From the NCBI RefSeq assembly GCF_003367245.1, contig NZ_QRGR01000040.1, positions 1 through 48,453 on the forward strand: 48,453 nucleotides of DNA, written 5' to 3'. Position numbers and translations under genes: made by a program. The stretch is from Pontibacter diazotrophicus (GTDB taxonomy: Bacteria > Bacteroidota > Bacteroidia > Cytophagales > Hymenobacteraceae). Positions 1 through 9,977 of this stretch are shown in pieces (the first letter of the stretch is position 1; each line of letters begins with the position of its first letter). Under the pieces are notes generated by a model. The model worked only from the letters and a program-made list of their open reading frames with translations, ran no database searches and was not told the DNA's origin.

Positions 1-504
1 TACGGCTCCCCCTTCGCCATCGAGACCTGCCACATCAAGTTCCGCGACTCGGACCTGTCGGCGGAGGTGACGCGCTCGCTGTTCAACACGGCGCGGCAGT
101 ACCGGGAGAGCTTCGACGTATACGGCTCGAAGAAGAGCTTTGAGTGGACGCAGATAGAGCACGAGGACAGCGTGATACACACAGGCGAGACGCCGGAGCG
201 GGTGAAGATTCCGGACTACGCGCACCTGCTGCCGGAGGAGATTCAGAACTTTACGCAGGCGGGGGTGTATGACTCGGACGACAACCAGCACCTGTCCTTC
301 ATCCAGGGGGCGGGGCACGGCGGCTCGCACCCGCACCTGGTGCACGAGTTCGTGAGCGCGCTGGTGGAAGGAAGAGAGCCTTACCCGAACGCCCGGCAGT
401 CGGCCAACATCACCTGCGTGGGTATCCTGGCGCACGAGTCGGCCATGCAGGGCGGTAAGATTATGCAGATGCCGGAGTTTACAATGGAAAAGGTACTTGT
501 GTAA
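1..504 (+). CDS. Gfo/Idh/MocA-family oxidoreductase, C-terminal part (5' truncated by window)
   Basis: The reading frame is open from the first base and ends at a TAA at 502-504, giving the last 167 residues of a larger protein. The visible part fits the C-terminal substrate-binding half of Gfo/Idh/MocA NAD(P)-dependent dehydrogenases: an alpha/beta segment with a run rich in H and G (GAGHGGSHPHLVHEF), then a final helix with SANITCVGILAHESA, as seen in bacterial family members that act on sugars or inositols. The Rossmann half lies outside the window. Third codon positions are strongly G/C, unlike the susC gene that follows. A sugar-related role would suit the neighbouring PUL, but a 324-base gap separates them and the substrate cannot be told from this fragment. 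Confidence 0.8.
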   Translation, partial: YGSPFAIETCHIKFRDSDLSAEVTRSLFNTARQYRESFDVYGSKKSFEWTQIEHEDSVIHTGETPERVKIPDYAHLLPEEIQNFTQAGVYDSDDNQHLSFIQGAGHGGSHPHLVHEFVSALVEGREPYPNARQSANITCVGILAHESAMQGGKIMQMPEFTMEKVLV

Positions 505-828
505 GAGAAAGAGTTCTCCGGAACATAAAATGGATTGTGAGTCAGGGAGGTAGTATCAGTGGCACAATGGGAAAGTACTTGTATTGTTTAGCTATGAAAA
601 GCTAGCTGCAAAACTCAGCCCGGCGCACTGCTTCGTTAGAGCAGGCAGGTTAATGTAGAATGGCTTTGTCAGCATAGCCTGTAAGAAGCTATACATCCCT
701 GATTCACATTTTAAATAGTTGTAATCCTTATTTGTTTATAAGTGATTAATCAGTTCTGCTAAAATAGAGGGTCGTGAAAAATAGGAATGTCAATTTATTT
801 CGTGGTTAAGTAATTAAATGATGATTGT
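505..828. other. Intergenic region upstream of the SusC gene
   Basis: This 324-base stretch holds no credible reading frame. No hairpin with a T-tract follows the oxidoreductase gene. The last 110 bases are AT-rich and probably carry the SusC promoter, but I found no exact TAnnTTTG element; the closest string is TTATTTG at 728-734. A perfect 10-bp palindrome, TGATTAATCA, lies at 743-752, about 80 bases before the SusC start. It could be an operator, but a 10-bp AT-rich palindrome can arise by chance. Confidence 0.5.
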
Positions 829-3800
829 ATGAGAAAAATTACTACACATTTTTTGGGAAGGTATAGCCTGGCTCTTGCAGCATGCTGTGTCTCCCTTCCC
901 GGGGTAGCAGATGCTTACTCCAGTTCAGGCAGGGTTAAAGCTAACCATGAGTTAGAGACAAACTCCCTGGCAAAATTTTTAGATGAAGCTCTGGCAAGCT
1001 CAGGGTATTCAAGGTCTGCAGGAGTTTCAGCACCTGTATGGCAGGAGATGGCTGTAACCGGAAAAGTCACAGATGAGAACGGTACGCCCCTGCCTGGTGT
1101 AACAGTTTTACTTAAAGGGACTACTAAAGCTACTCCTACAGACGCAGGTGGTAATTATACTATCACTGTTCCGGATGGCAGCGGTACACTGGTCTTTTCT
1201 TACATTGGTTTCCAGCCGCAGGAGGTACCTATCAATAGCAGGTCTGCTATCAATGTGTCGATGGGTACTGATGCAAAAGCCTTAGAAGAAGTAGTGGTAG
1301 TAGGCTATGGCACGCAGTCCAGAGGTACGGTAACCGGTGCAGTATCACAAATTGAGTCTAGGGATATTGCCAGAACCACCGCTACAACAGCAACAGGGGC
1401 GTTGGTGGGAAAGATACAGGGTATCACGGCCCGTCAGGCAGATGCTCGTCCCGGAGCTGGAACCAATATTCAGGTTCGGAATATGGGGAATCCTCTGTAT
1501 GTTATTGACGGTGTAACCTCTGATGCACCACAATTTAACAACTTGGATGTAAATGACATTGAAAGTGTTTCTGTATTAAAGGATGCCTCTGCGGCTATCT
1601 ACGGTTTGCGTGCAGCTAACGGTGTTATACTGGTAACCACTAAGAAAGGAAGAGCGAATCAAAAGCCCAGAATCAGTGTAAATACTTACTATGGATTACA
1701 GGATTTTACGCGTTATCCAAGACCAGCCAACGCCTATCAGCATATGCGCGGTCTCGTAGAAAACGCGCAGAACCTCGGTCGTCCGGCACCGATCACAGCT
1801 GAAGAATTAGAAAAGTGGAGAGTTGGCACTGAAAAAGGGTATATCAGCACGGACTATTACAGCATGGTAATGGACGAGGTGGCACCACAGTATTATGTGA
1901 ATGCAAGTGCTTCGGGCGGCTCAGAAAACACCAATTACCATTTCTCTGTCAGCCATATTAACCAGGACGCCCTGATAAAGGACTATAACTTTAACAGAAC
2001 AAACTTCCAGGCCAACATAGAGACGAGCCTTGCGAAGGGACTACGGGTTGGTACGCAGATTTACGGTAGGGTAGAAGATCGCTTTCAGATTGGGGTACCG
2101 GGACTGGATGACTATTTCAACCCGTTCCTGAGTATTTTTACCATGTGGCCGACTGAAAGACCTTATGCTAATGATAACCCTAATTACATCAATCAGACGC
2201 ATAACGTAAACGTAAACCCTGCTACCTATGATAAAGATATCACGGGTTATATAGAGGAGACCACGCGTGCCGCAAAGGGTAACTTTTATGCCCAGTATGA
2301 TTTTGATTTTGGTCTGAGTGCCAAAGCAACCTACTCCTACAACTTCACGAACTTTGATTTTGACGGGTTTGAGTATACGTACAACGCCTATACTTACAAC
2401 GAGGCTACCGACACATACGAAATGGCAGGCGGTAACCAAAACCCCTGGAGAGAGCGTCGTAAGCGAAACATTGTGGATAAGTTTGCACAGTTCCAGTTAA
2501 GCTACAACAAACAGTTCGGGAACCATGGCGTGTCGGCGGTTGCAGCCTATGAGCGGCAGGACAATGATAACAAGTACATGGTAGTGCACACGGTGCCACC
2601 TAACAATTATGTTCCTATCATGTACTTCGCTGACCAGGATTTACTTATTGATCAGTGGAGCCAATCTGCCAGGTTAGGTTATATTGGCCGTGTTAATTAC
2701 AACTACAAAGAGAAGTACCTGCTGGAGGTGTTGGGCCGTTACGATGGTTCCTTCCTTTTTGCTCCCGATAGCCGTTTTGGATTGTTCCCTGGTGTTTCTG
2801 TAGGTTACAGAATCACAGAAGAAGATTTTATGAAGGGTAAAGTCGGGTTTCTGGATGACTTAAAACTCAGAGCATCGTGGGGTAGAACCGGTAGTGACAT
2901 CATCAGTGGCGATACGTATGTGGTTCCGCCGTTTAGCTACTTTGGAGGGTATACCTTTAACGTTGGAAGTGCTGTGTTTGACGATAATTATTATTCTGGC
3001 CTTGCTCCCCGGGGATTGCCTATCACCAACTTATCTTGGATTACAAACACCACCCGCAACATCGGTATCGACTTCACTATCTTCAATCATCTGCGTGGTC
3101 AGTTCGATGTGTTTGAGCGGAAGCGCGAAGGTCTGCCATCCGGCAGGTATGATGTGCTATTGCCAAGTGAAGTTGGATACGGTCTGCCGGCCGAAAACTT
3201 GCTTTCTGAAGCAAACCGTGGTTTCGAGGGTGCTTTAACCTATGCAGGCACAGCGGGCGACATCAGCTACTCTGTGGGGGTGAACGGTACTTTTGCCCGA
3301 CGTTATGATATTGCGCAGCAGTATAATCCACGATTTGGTAATTCATGGGATGAATATCGCAACTCCTGGATGGATCGTTGGGGAAGTGTTAACTGGGGGT
3401 ACCAGGTAGTTGGCCGGTTCGGGTCCCAGGAAGAGATAGATAATTATCCGGTAATTATTGATGGGCAAGGTAACAGAAACGTGCTTCCGGGAGACTTTAT
3501 CTATAAGGACGTGAATGGTGATAACATCATCAACGGCCTGGATGAAAGGCCAATCGGATACCAGCAGGGCGCCAACCCATATATGAGCTTTGGTATTAAC
3601 ACCGGCGTGCAGTACAAAGGATTAAGCCTGATGATGGACTTTGCGGGTGCTTCCATGCAGTCTTACCGACGTGACTGGGAATTAATGTATCCTTACCAGA
3701 ACGATGGTACTTCACCAAACTTTATGCTGGAAGACCGCTGGCACCGTGAGGACCCCTATAACAGCGACAGCCCTTGGGTGCCTGGAATGTATCCTGCCAT

Positions 3801-4080
3801 CAGAAGAGAAAGAGCTGGCCATAACTACCGCCACAGTGATTTCTGGGTGACCAACGTGCGTTACATCAGATTAAGAAACCTGGAGCTGTCCTATAGCCTG
3901 CCGGAAAGCATTATCAGCCGGGTAGGTATGTCAGCGCTGAGAGTGTATGCCAATGGTACCAACCTGTTCACTATCGATAATACAAAAGTGTTTGGTATTG
4001 ATCCGGAGATCTCTTCTGGTAATGGTTTACAGTACACGCAGCAGAGAATTTACACGCTTGGTTTTAACGTAAGTTTCTAA
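829..4080 (+). CDS. SusC/RagA-family TonB-linked outer membrane transporter
   Basis: This 1083-residue protein is the outer-membrane channel of a SusCD glycan importer, taking up oligosaccharides with energy passed on by TonB. After an N-terminal export signal (about residues 1-29) and a spacer of unclear role, a carboxypeptidase-regulatory-like domain runs from about 75 to 150 (VTGKVTDENGTPLPGVTV, then FSYIGFQPQEV). The SusC-type junction EEVVVVGYGTQ leads into the plug (VRNMGNPLYVIDGV, SVLKDASAAIYGLRAANGVI). The remainder is beta-barrel, ending in the aromatic YTLGFNVSF expected of an outer-membrane protein. SusD follows 10 bases later, so the two are surely co-transcribed. Its codon use is more AT-rich than that of the hydrolase genes downstream. 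The specific glycan is inferred from neighbours only. Confidence 0.96.
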   Translation: MRKITTHFLGRYSLALAACCVSLPGVADAYSSSGRVKANHELETNSLAKFLDEALASSGYSRSAGVSAPVWQEMAVTGKVTDENGTPLPGVTVLLKGTTKATPTDAGGNYTITVPDGSGTLVFSYIGFQPQEVPINSRSAINVSMGTDAKALEEVVVVGYGTQSRGTVTGAVSQIESRDIARTTATTATGALVGKIQGITARQADARPGAGTNIQVRNMGNPLYVIDGVTSDAPQFNNLDVNDIESVSVLKDASAAIYGLRAANGVILVTTKKGRANQKPRISVNTYYGLQDFTRYPRPANAYQHMRGLVENAQNLGRPAPITAEELEKWRVGTEKGYISTDYYSMVMDEVAPQYYVNASASGGSENTNYHFSVSHINQDALIKDYNFNRTNFQANIETSLAKGLRVGTQIYGRVEDRFQIGVPGLDDYFNPFLSIFTMWPTERPYANDNPNYINQTHNVNVNPATYDKDITGYIEETTRAAKGNFYAQYDFDFGLSAKATYSYNFTNFDFDGFEYTYNAYTYNEATDTYEMAGGNQNPWRERRKRNIVDKFAQFQLSYNKQFGNHGVSAVAAYERQDNDNKYMVVHTVPPNNYVPIMYFADQDLLIDQWSQSARLGYIGRVNYNYKEKYLLEVLGRYDGSFLFAPDSRFGLFPGVSVGYRITEEDFMKGKVGFLDDLKLRASWGRTGSDIISGDTYVVPPFSYFGGYTFNVGSAVFDDNYYSGLAPRGLPITNLSWITNTTRNIGIDFTIFNHLRGQFDVFERKREGLPSGRYDVLLPSEVGYGLPAENLLSEANRGFEGALTYAGTAGDISYSVGVNGTFARRYDIAQQYNPRFGNSWDEYRNSWMDRWGSVNWGYQVVGRFGSQEEIDNYPVIIDGQGNRNVLPGDFIYKDVNGDNIINGLDERPIGYQQGANPYMSFGINTGVQYKGLSLMMDFAGASMQSYRRDWELMYPYQNDGTSPNFMLEDRWHREDPYNSDSPWVPGMYPAIRRERAGHNYRHSDFWVTNVRYIRLRNLELSYSLPESIISRVGMSALRVYANGTNLFTIDNTKVFGIDPEISSGNGLQYTQQRIYTLGFNVSF

Positions 4081-4090
4081 TTGAAAAAAT

Positions 4091-5944
4091 ATGAAAAGTA
4101 TATATAAAATTTTGATTCTTGGAGCGGTCCTAATGCCTTTTACGGCCTGTGACGACGATGAATTCCTAGAGAAGGATCCGCCTACCGTTATCCAGGAAGA
4201 GCAGGTCTGGAACGACCCGAAAATGATTACCAGCTTGCTGGCTAATTATTACGACCGTTTACCAACCTATAACTCAACCTCTTCAAACTGGCAGGCCTTT
4301 GCCGCCTACGACGAAGCGATGTGGTCTGGTAACGGAGAGGGGCAAAACAACATCCAAGCTTACAGCCCCTTCACCTGGACAATCTGGAACTATGGTCTGA
4401 TCCGGGACATCAACCTGGCGTTGGAGAACATAGACCAATACTCAGCTACACTCCCAGATGAGCAGAAAACGCAGTTTAAGGCAGAGCTAAGGTTCTTAAG
4501 AGCATTTGTCTATTTTTCGCATGTCAGGAGCATGGGAGGGGTGCCTCTTGTAACACAGCAGCTTATCTACGATTTTAGTGGCGACCCCTCTTCCCTGCAG
4601 CTCCCGCGAAATAAGGAGCACGAAGTGTATGACTTTGTTGCCAGTGAGTTAGACGCCATCAAAGAGGATCTAGGGAATGAAGGCAGTATCAGGAGGGCGA
4701 ATAAATTCACGGCGCTTGCCCTAAAGAGCCGGGCCATGCTGTATGCCGCTTCCATAGCGAAGTATAATAATGAGTCGGGTGCACCTATAGCGGCCACTCC
4801 TGGCGGAGAAGCAGGTATACCGGCTTCCATGGCAAGCGATTATTACACTAAATCGCTCGAAGCGTCCAAGGAAATCATTAACAGTGGCGTTTACAGTCTG
4901 TACAAAGGAAACTCGGCTCATCTGGGGGAGAACTTTGCTGAGGCGATATCAAAGAAGCAGGCAAACCCGGAGGTTATTCTGGCGCAGGACTTTTCTACTG
5001 CGAGTGATAAGCGTATCTGGTTTACGTACGATAATATTGCCCGTGGTATACGTGAAGATAACCTTTCCTCGTCTAACATTACCCCTGTTCTGAACCTTGT
5101 GGAGGATTTTGAATACTTGGATGGTTCATCAGGTGAACTGAGAACCAGAACAGCCGACGACAGCGACTATATCTATTATGATGAGCTGGATGACATATTC
5201 GAAAATAAGGATGCACGTCTGTATGGTACGGTAATTTATCCAGGTGCTTCTTTCAAAGGACAGGAAGTAGAAATGCAGGCTGGCGTAAAAGTTTGGAATG
5301 GGTCTGGCTATGAAACCGTAGAAGGTAACCAACTGGGTTCCGACTACACGGATGGCGAAACGCTTGTCGGTAGCTCAGGACCACATCGCTCTATCACGGA
5401 GGTGTCAAATTCCGGTTTCTACATGAGAAAGTATGTCGATCCTACACCTATGTCCAGCACCAGAGGTGTCCGGAGTGAAATGTGGTGGATAAGATTCCGT
5501 TATGCCGAGATACTTCTGAATGCAGCTGAAGCAGCCCTTGAGCTCGGACAGATGCAGGAAGCGGTTGGATATGTGAATACGGTAAGAGAAAGAGCTGGAT
5601 TTGGAGAGAACAGTCTGACCGAATTAACTGTGGAGCGGCTTCGGAATGAACGCCGTGTGGAATTGGCCTTCGAGGATCATAGAATATGGGATGTAAAACG
5701 CTGGAGAATAGCGCATGAGATCTGGAACGGAAGCCCTAACAATCCGGATGCAGTGTTACAAGCTTTGTATCCCTATCGTATAATTCGTCCTGATCATCCT
5801 ACACACAATAAGTATGTGTTTGAGAAATTAGTTGCTCCAAGGTTCGGAGCACCTCGTAACTTCCAGGTTCCGGCCTACTATGCTGCATTACCACAGGATG
5901 TGTTAAATAATAATCCAAAACTTGTTAGAAATCCATTCCATTAA
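4091..5944 (+). CDS. SusD/RagB-family surface glycan-binding lipoprotein
   Basis: This 617-residue partner of the SusC channel is a surface lipoprotein that captures glycans and acts as the lid of the importer. The N-terminus is a lipoprotein signal with Cys20 in MPFTACDDDE; the acidic residues straight after the cysteine match the Bacteroidota surface-export signal. The family's helical, TPR-like fold is indicated by ELRFLRAFVYFSHVRSMGGVPLV near residues 135-160, by WWIRFRYAEILLNAAEAALE about residue 460, and by the C-terminal signature LRNERRVELAFEDHRIWDVKRW. Length is slightly above the common 500-600 range. The next gene begins 9 bases after its stop, consistent with one transcript. Confidence 0.96.
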   Translation: MKSIYKILILGAVLMPFTACDDDEFLEKDPPTVIQEEQVWNDPKMITSLLANYYDRLPTYNSTSSNWQAFAAYDEAMWSGNGEGQNNIQAYSPFTWTIWNYGLIRDINLALENIDQYSATLPDEQKTQFKAELRFLRAFVYFSHVRSMGGVPLVTQQLIYDFSGDPSSLQLPRNKEHEVYDFVASELDAIKEDLGNEGSIRRANKFTALALKSRAMLYAASIAKYNNESGAPIAATPGGEAGIPASMASDYYTKSLEASKEIINSGVYSLYKGNSAHLGENFAEAISKKQANPEVILAQDFSTASDKRIWFTYDNIARGIREDNLSSSNITPVLNLVEDFEYLDGSSGELRTRTADDSDYIYYDELDDIFENKDARLYGTVIYPGASFKGQEVEMQAGVKVWNGSGYETVEGNQLGSDYTDGETLVGSSGPHRSITEVSNSGFYMRKYVDPTPMSSTRGVRSEMWWIRFRYAEILLNAAEAALELGQMQEAVGYVNTVRERAGFGENSLTELTVERLRNERRVELAFEDHRIWDVKRWRIAHEIWNGSPNNPDAVLQALYPYRIIRPDHPTHNKYVFEKLVAPRFGAPRNFQVPAYYAALPQDVLNNNPKLVRNPFH

Positions 5945-5953
5945 TCTAAGGAT

Positions 5954-6628
5954 ATGAAATTTAGACTGATAACATATATTATGGCCATGGTTGTAGTGCT
6001 TTCGGGGTGCGAATATGATAACCATGAGCCGCCAAAAACGATGTTGACTGGTAAAGTAGTTTATCAGGACCAAGCCATCGGCGTCAGATCCAGTGGTGTG
6101 CAGCTGGAGTTATGGCAGCCGGGTTACCCGGTGCTGCAAAAAATACCCGTTTATGTAGACCAGGAGGGAACATTTTCTGCCATGGTATTTGATGGAAACT
6201 ACAAGCTCACCCGGTTAAGAGGAAACGGCCCTTGGGTAGATAATACCGATACCATCGATGTTCAGGTTCAGGGCAACACAGTAGTAGAAGTTCCTGTACA
6301 GCCTTTTTTCTTAATCAGAAATGAGCAGTTTCAGAATAATGGAAATGCCGTAACAACAACTCTGAATGTGGAGGCGTTAGTCCCCGGTGCAAAAATCGAG
6401 CGGGTAACCTATTATTTAGGCTCCACTACTATCGTAGATGCGAACAACTTTGCGGCCGTAACAGACATATGGTGGCCGAATGAGGAGGCTGTTGCTGCTC
6501 CAATGAGCATGAGCTTAGAAGTTCCGGCTAACATAGCCAACAAGGGGTACGTTTTTGCCAGAGTTGGTGTGAAAATAGCCGACGTGGCAGAAATGATTTA
6601 TTCACCTGTTGAAAAGGTAGAGCTCTGA
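5954..6628 (+). CDS. DUF3823-family lipoprotein of the SusCD operon
   Basis: This 224-residue protein starts with a lipoprotein signal (VVVLSGCEYDNHE, Cys19) and has acidic residues after the cysteine, so a cell-surface location is likely. The body reads as two beta-sandwich modules: TGKVVYQDQAIGVRSSGVQL with ELWQPGYP resembles the carboxypeptidase-regulatory fold, and the second half (about residues 110-224) resembles the C-terminal half of DUF3823. Such proteins sit directly behind susD in many PULs and are thought to help bind glycan at the surface, but no reaction is known for them. It is the last gene before the terminator at 6658, so SusC, SusD and this protein form one unit. Confidence 0.85.
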   Translation: MKFRLITYIMAMVVVLSGCEYDNHEPPKTMLTGKVVYQDQAIGVRSSGVQLELWQPGYPVLQKIPVYVDQEGTFSAMVFDGNYKLTRLRGNGPWVDNTDTIDVQVQGNTVVEVPVQPFFLIRNEQFQNNGNAVTTTLNVEALVPGAKIERVTYYLGSTTIVDANNFAAVTDIWWPNEEAVAAPMSMSLEVPANIANKGYVFARVGVKIADVAEMIYSPVEKVEL

Positions 6629-6657
6629 TAAGGTTATCTTTCAATCAAATTAAATAG

Positions 6658-6709
6658 TTAGTTCAGGTAAGCCGACTTCTCCAGGGAAGCTTACCTGAAC
6701 TAATTTTTT
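6658..6709 (+). terminator. Rho-independent terminator of the SusCD-DUF3823 operon
   Basis: A perfect 15-bp inverted repeat has arms at 6658-6672 and 6689-6703 (left arm TTAGTTCAGGTAAGC) and is followed by six T at 6704-6709. The 16-base loop can pair further inside (CTTC with GAAG). It lies 30 bases after the stop of the DUF3823 gene and about 140 bases before the GH2 start, separating importer from hydrolase genes. Confidence 0.9.
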
Positions 6710-6850
6710 GTACAGGATCATAGAGTATCTTCAAAATGATAAACCAGCCTTAGGATAACAGTTGATTACATTTTTATAAAGTAATTGAGTAATTTGACTC
6801 ATTAGTAGTTATCAAGGCGCTGGTCATTGTTTTAATCTCAGAAAAATAAG

Positions 6851-8731
6851 ATGAAAAAGACCTGTTTACTCTTACTGTTTGCCTCGCTTGTTCAGGTAAA
6901 CATATTGCATGCTCAAAGCTCCGACTGGAAAGTAGTAGAAGGTAAAATCACCTCTCCCTGGGCAGAGCAGGTAAACCCATCCAACCCCTTGCCGGAGTAC
7001 CCGCGCCCGCAGCTAGTACGCGAAGATTGGCAGAACCTGAACGGGCTTTGGGATTACGCTATAGTGCCGAAAGCGCAGCAGGCAAGTCTCCCCACTACTT
7101 CCCAGGGGAAAATCCTGGTGCCCTATGCCATTGAATCTGCTTTGTCTGGTGTAGGCAAAACTGTGGGTAAAGACAGTGTGCTCTGGTACAGGAAAAGCAT
7201 CAATGTGCCTGCCAAATTGCGCAGGCAAAACGTGTTGCTGCACTTCGGTGCCGTGGATTGGCAAGCAGATGTGTATGTAAACGGACAGAAAGCAGGCACC
7301 CACCAGGGCGGTTACGATCCTTTCTCTTTCGACATCACCCCATACCTGAAAAGGGGCAGCCAACAGGACATTGCTATCAGCGTATGGGACCCCAGCGACG
7401 ATGGTCCGCAGCCCCGCGGCAAGCAGGTAAAAAAGCCGGAGTCTATCTGGTATACCCCCGTAACCGGTGTTTGGCAAACGGTGTGGCTGGAGTCGGTGCC
7501 CCGCACCTACATCGCCTCTACCAGGCAAACCCCGGACATAGACGAAGGAACCGTTACCGTGGCGGCTGAAGTAGCGCAGCTGCAGGCAAATGACCGGCTA
7601 AGGGTATCAGCCTGGGACGGTAAAACGAAAGTGGCAGAGCAGGAGGTAAGCGCCAATAGCCCGGCTGTGCTGCAGGTAAGCAACGCTAAACTGTGGTCTC
7701 CTGAAAACCCTTTCCTTTATGATCTGCGGGTGGCTGTGGTGCGGAACGGGAAGGTGCAGGATGAAGTGAAAAGCTACTTTGCCATGCGCAAAATAAGCAT
7801 GGAACCTGATGCAAACGGGGTGCAGCGTATGCTGCTTAACAACGAGTTCGTGTTTCAGTACGGCCCGCTGGACCAGGGTTGGTGGCCGGACGGCCTATAT
7901 ACGGCGCCTACGGAGGAAGCCCTTCTTTTTGATATTGATAAGACGAAAGAAATGGGCTTTAACATGATACGCAAACACGTGAAGGTGGAGCCAGCCCGCT
8001 GGTACTACCACACCGACAAGACAGGCATGCTGGTATGGCAGGATATGCCGAGCGGCGACATGGGCAACAGGTGGGAATCTCGCCCGGGTGTTACAGGACG
8101 CGGTACTGAAAAAGAGCGGACTCCTGAATCGGAGAAGATATTCCGAACCGAGTGGGCCGAGATAATGGATGATTTGCACAACTTCCCGAGCATTGTGGTG
8201 TGGGTGCCATTTAACGAGGCCTGGGGACAGTTTAAGACAGAAGAAATCACGAACTGGACAGTGGAGCGCGACCCGTCGCGGCTGGTAAACAGCGCCAGCG
8301 GCGGTAACTTTCATCCGGTGGGCCAGATTATCGACCTGCACAACTACCCGGACCCAGTGATGCCGCGCCCCGAATTGTTTGGGGAGAAGCAGGTGATTGT
8401 GCTGGGCGAGTTCGGGGGGCTTGGTTTGCCGGTAGAAGGGCACACATGGCAGCAGAAAGACAACTGGGGCTACCAAAGCTTCAAGAATGCGGACGAGCTG
8501 TTTGAGCGGTATAAAGCCTTCACAGAAAACCTAGAGGAGTTGATAAAACAAGGCCTTTCTGCGGCAGTATATACCCAGACCACCGACGTGGAAATTGAAA
8601 CAAACGGCCTGATGACCTACGACCGGAAAATAATTAAAGTGCCGGCTGAGAAGCTGCGGCAGGTTCATTCCAAGTTATATGATCCGTCATTGGTTAAGAT
8701 GAAGCAACAGGCTACAGGCAGTCTGAGATAA
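6851..8731 (+). CDS. Glycoside hydrolase family 2 protein
   Basis: This 626-residue exported enzyme belongs to the GH2 group that includes beta-galactosidases and beta-glucuronidases, which remove terminal sugars with retention of configuration. Residues 1-22 form a cleavable signal ending NILHAQ. The N-terminal sugar-binding jelly roll begins with PRPQLVREDWQNLNGLWDY and includes WYRKSINVP and HFGAVDWQADVYVNGQ. An immunoglobulin-like module follows, then the TIM barrel from about residue 320. Acid/base Glu456 lies in VWVPFNEAWG and nucleophile Glu520 in VLGEFGGLG. It is much shorter than LacZ and has no accessory domains. It is the first gene after the SusCD terminator and leads two GH43 genes, so an arabinose- or galactose-containing side chain is a reasonable substrate, though GH2 specificity cannot be read from sequence. 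Confidence 0.93.
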   Translation: MKKTCLLLLFASLVQVNILHAQSSDWKVVEGKITSPWAEQVNPSNPLPEYPRPQLVREDWQNLNGLWDYAIVPKAQQASLPTTSQGKILVPYAIESALSGVGKTVGKDSVLWYRKSINVPAKLRRQNVLLHFGAVDWQADVYVNGQKAGTHQGGYDPFSFDITPYLKRGSQQDIAISVWDPSDDGPQPRGKQVKKPESIWYTPVTGVWQTVWLESVPRTYIASTRQTPDIDEGTVTVAAEVAQLQANDRLRVSAWDGKTKVAEQEVSANSPAVLQVSNAKLWSPENPFLYDLRVAVVRNGKVQDEVKSYFAMRKISMEPDANGVQRMLLNNEFVFQYGPLDQGWWPDGLYTAPTEEALLFDIDKTKEMGFNMIRKHVKVEPARWYYHTDKTGMLVWQDMPSGDMGNRWESRPGVTGRGTEKERTPESEKIFRTEWAEIMDDLHNFPSIVVWVPFNEAWGQFKTEEITNWTVERDPSRLVNSASGGNFHPVGQIIDLHNYPDPVMPRPELFGEKQVIVLGEFGGLGLPVEGHTWQQKDNWGYQSFKNADELFERYKAFTENLEELIKQGLSAAVYTQTTDVEIETNGLMTYDRKIIKVPAEKLRQVHSKLYDPSLVKMKQQATGSLR

Positions 8732-8830
8732 AGTAAAGAAGCTACACAGGCTTTTTACTTCAAAGCCACTACCGGAAGCCGGACAAAAAAATGCTACTGA
8801 ATGGATACCGCTGACTACAGATACATAAAG

Positions 8831-9907
8831 ATGAAGAAGGCGCTGATCGGGCTACTGCTGTACCCGCTGTTTATGCTTGGCTGCACCACGGCTGACGCGC
8901 CAGTAAAACAGCAGGAGAGCAGCCAGCCTGAAGCAGAGGCATACTTCACGAATCCGATTGCAGATGGTGCCGACCCTTGGGTGTATAAGAAAGACGGTGT
9001 CTATTATTTCTGCAGCTCTGGCAATGGAGGTATCCAGGTCTCCAAATCAGAGAAGCTGACAGAACTCGGTGAAAAAGTACTTGTCTGGGAAACACCTGAT
9101 ACAGGCTGGAACAAGAGCAATGTATGGGCTCCGGAGCTGCACCACTTCAACGGCAAGTGGTACATCTATTATGCCGCTGCCAAAAAGCCGGGAGGACCAT
9201 TCCTGCACCAGCGGTCCGGGGTGCTGGAGTCGGTGGCGGATGATCCGTTCGGCCCGTACGTAGACAAAGGGATGCTTTACACCGGCGACAGCATTCAGTA
9301 TGCCGCCTCTGCACCTAAATGGGCCATAGACCTGACGCCGCTGCCGCTCAACGGACAGTTGTATGCTATCTGGTCGGGCTGGAAGAGTGATGCGGACACT
9401 GATAAAACAAAGCAACATTTATATATGGCCACCATGAGCAATCCCTGGACGATTAGCAGCAACAGGGTGTTAATTTCATCTCCGGAAGAGCCCTGGGAGA
9501 CAGGTGGGCCATTGGATTTGAACGAAGGGCCGCAGGTGCTGAAGCATCAGGGAAAAGTATTCATTATCTACTCCACCCGCGAGTCGTGGCTGAAGGAGTA
9601 CCGCTTGGGCCAACTGACGCTTTCTGATACGTTACTCAATCCAATGGAGGCCGCGCACTGGGTAAAATCAGGGCCGGTTTTCGAGGGAACAGATGAGGTG
9701 CTGGGTGTAGGTCACTGTAGCTTCACCACATCTCCGGACAATACAGAGCACTGGATTCTGTATCATTCTAAAAAAAGCGAGGAGCCGGGGTGGGACCGGA
9801 ATATACGGGCGCAGGAGTTTACCTGGACAGCGGACGGCTTTCCTGATTTTGGAACACCTGTACCGGCTGGGGTGCCTTTACCCGTGCCTTCAGGGCAGGA
9901 GGAATAA
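8831..9907 (+). CDS. Glycoside hydrolase family 43 lipoprotein
   Basis: This 358-residue lipoprotein is a single five-bladed propeller of family GH43, whose members are mostly alpha-L-arabinofuranosidases, beta-xylosidases or arabinanases that invert the anomeric carbon. I chose the ATG at 8831 rather than 8801 because it puts the signal peptide at the very start with a clear lipobox (LFMLGCTT, Cys18). The three expected acids are visible: Asp48 in DGADPWVY (general base), Asp167 in WAIDLTPL (pKa modulator) and Glu232 in DLNEGPQV (acid). SNVWAPELHHFNGKWYIYY is a typical blade. The gene lies 99 bases after GH2 and 70 before the next GH43, most likely in one transcript. The exact subfamily is not assigned. 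Confidence 0.92.
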   Translation: MKKALIGLLLYPLFMLGCTTADAPVKQQESSQPEAEAYFTNPIADGADPWVYKKDGVYYFCSSGNGGIQVSKSEKLTELGEKVLVWETPDTGWNKSNVWAPELHHFNGKWYIYYAAAKKPGGPFLHQRSGVLESVADDPFGPYVDKGMLYTGDSIQYAASAPKWAIDLTPLPLNGQLYAIWSGWKSDADTDKTKQHLYMATMSNPWTISSNRVLISSPEEPWETGGPLDLNEGPQVLKHQGKVFIIYSTRESWLKEYRLGQLTLSDTLLNPMEAAHWVKSGPVFEGTDEVLGVGHCSFTTSPDNTEHWILYHSKKSEEPGWDRNIRAQEFTWTADGFPDFGTPVPAGVPLPVPSGQEE

Positions 9908-9977
9908 GACAAATATCCAAGCCCGTTTTATATAGTAATTGTATGAAAGCAGGCGAGGCTTTTAACAAGTAACAACT

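Noticed and set aside
7895..8476. 193-codon minus-strand frame
   Set aside because: Antisense of the GH2 catalytic barrel; composition is atypical for a protein.
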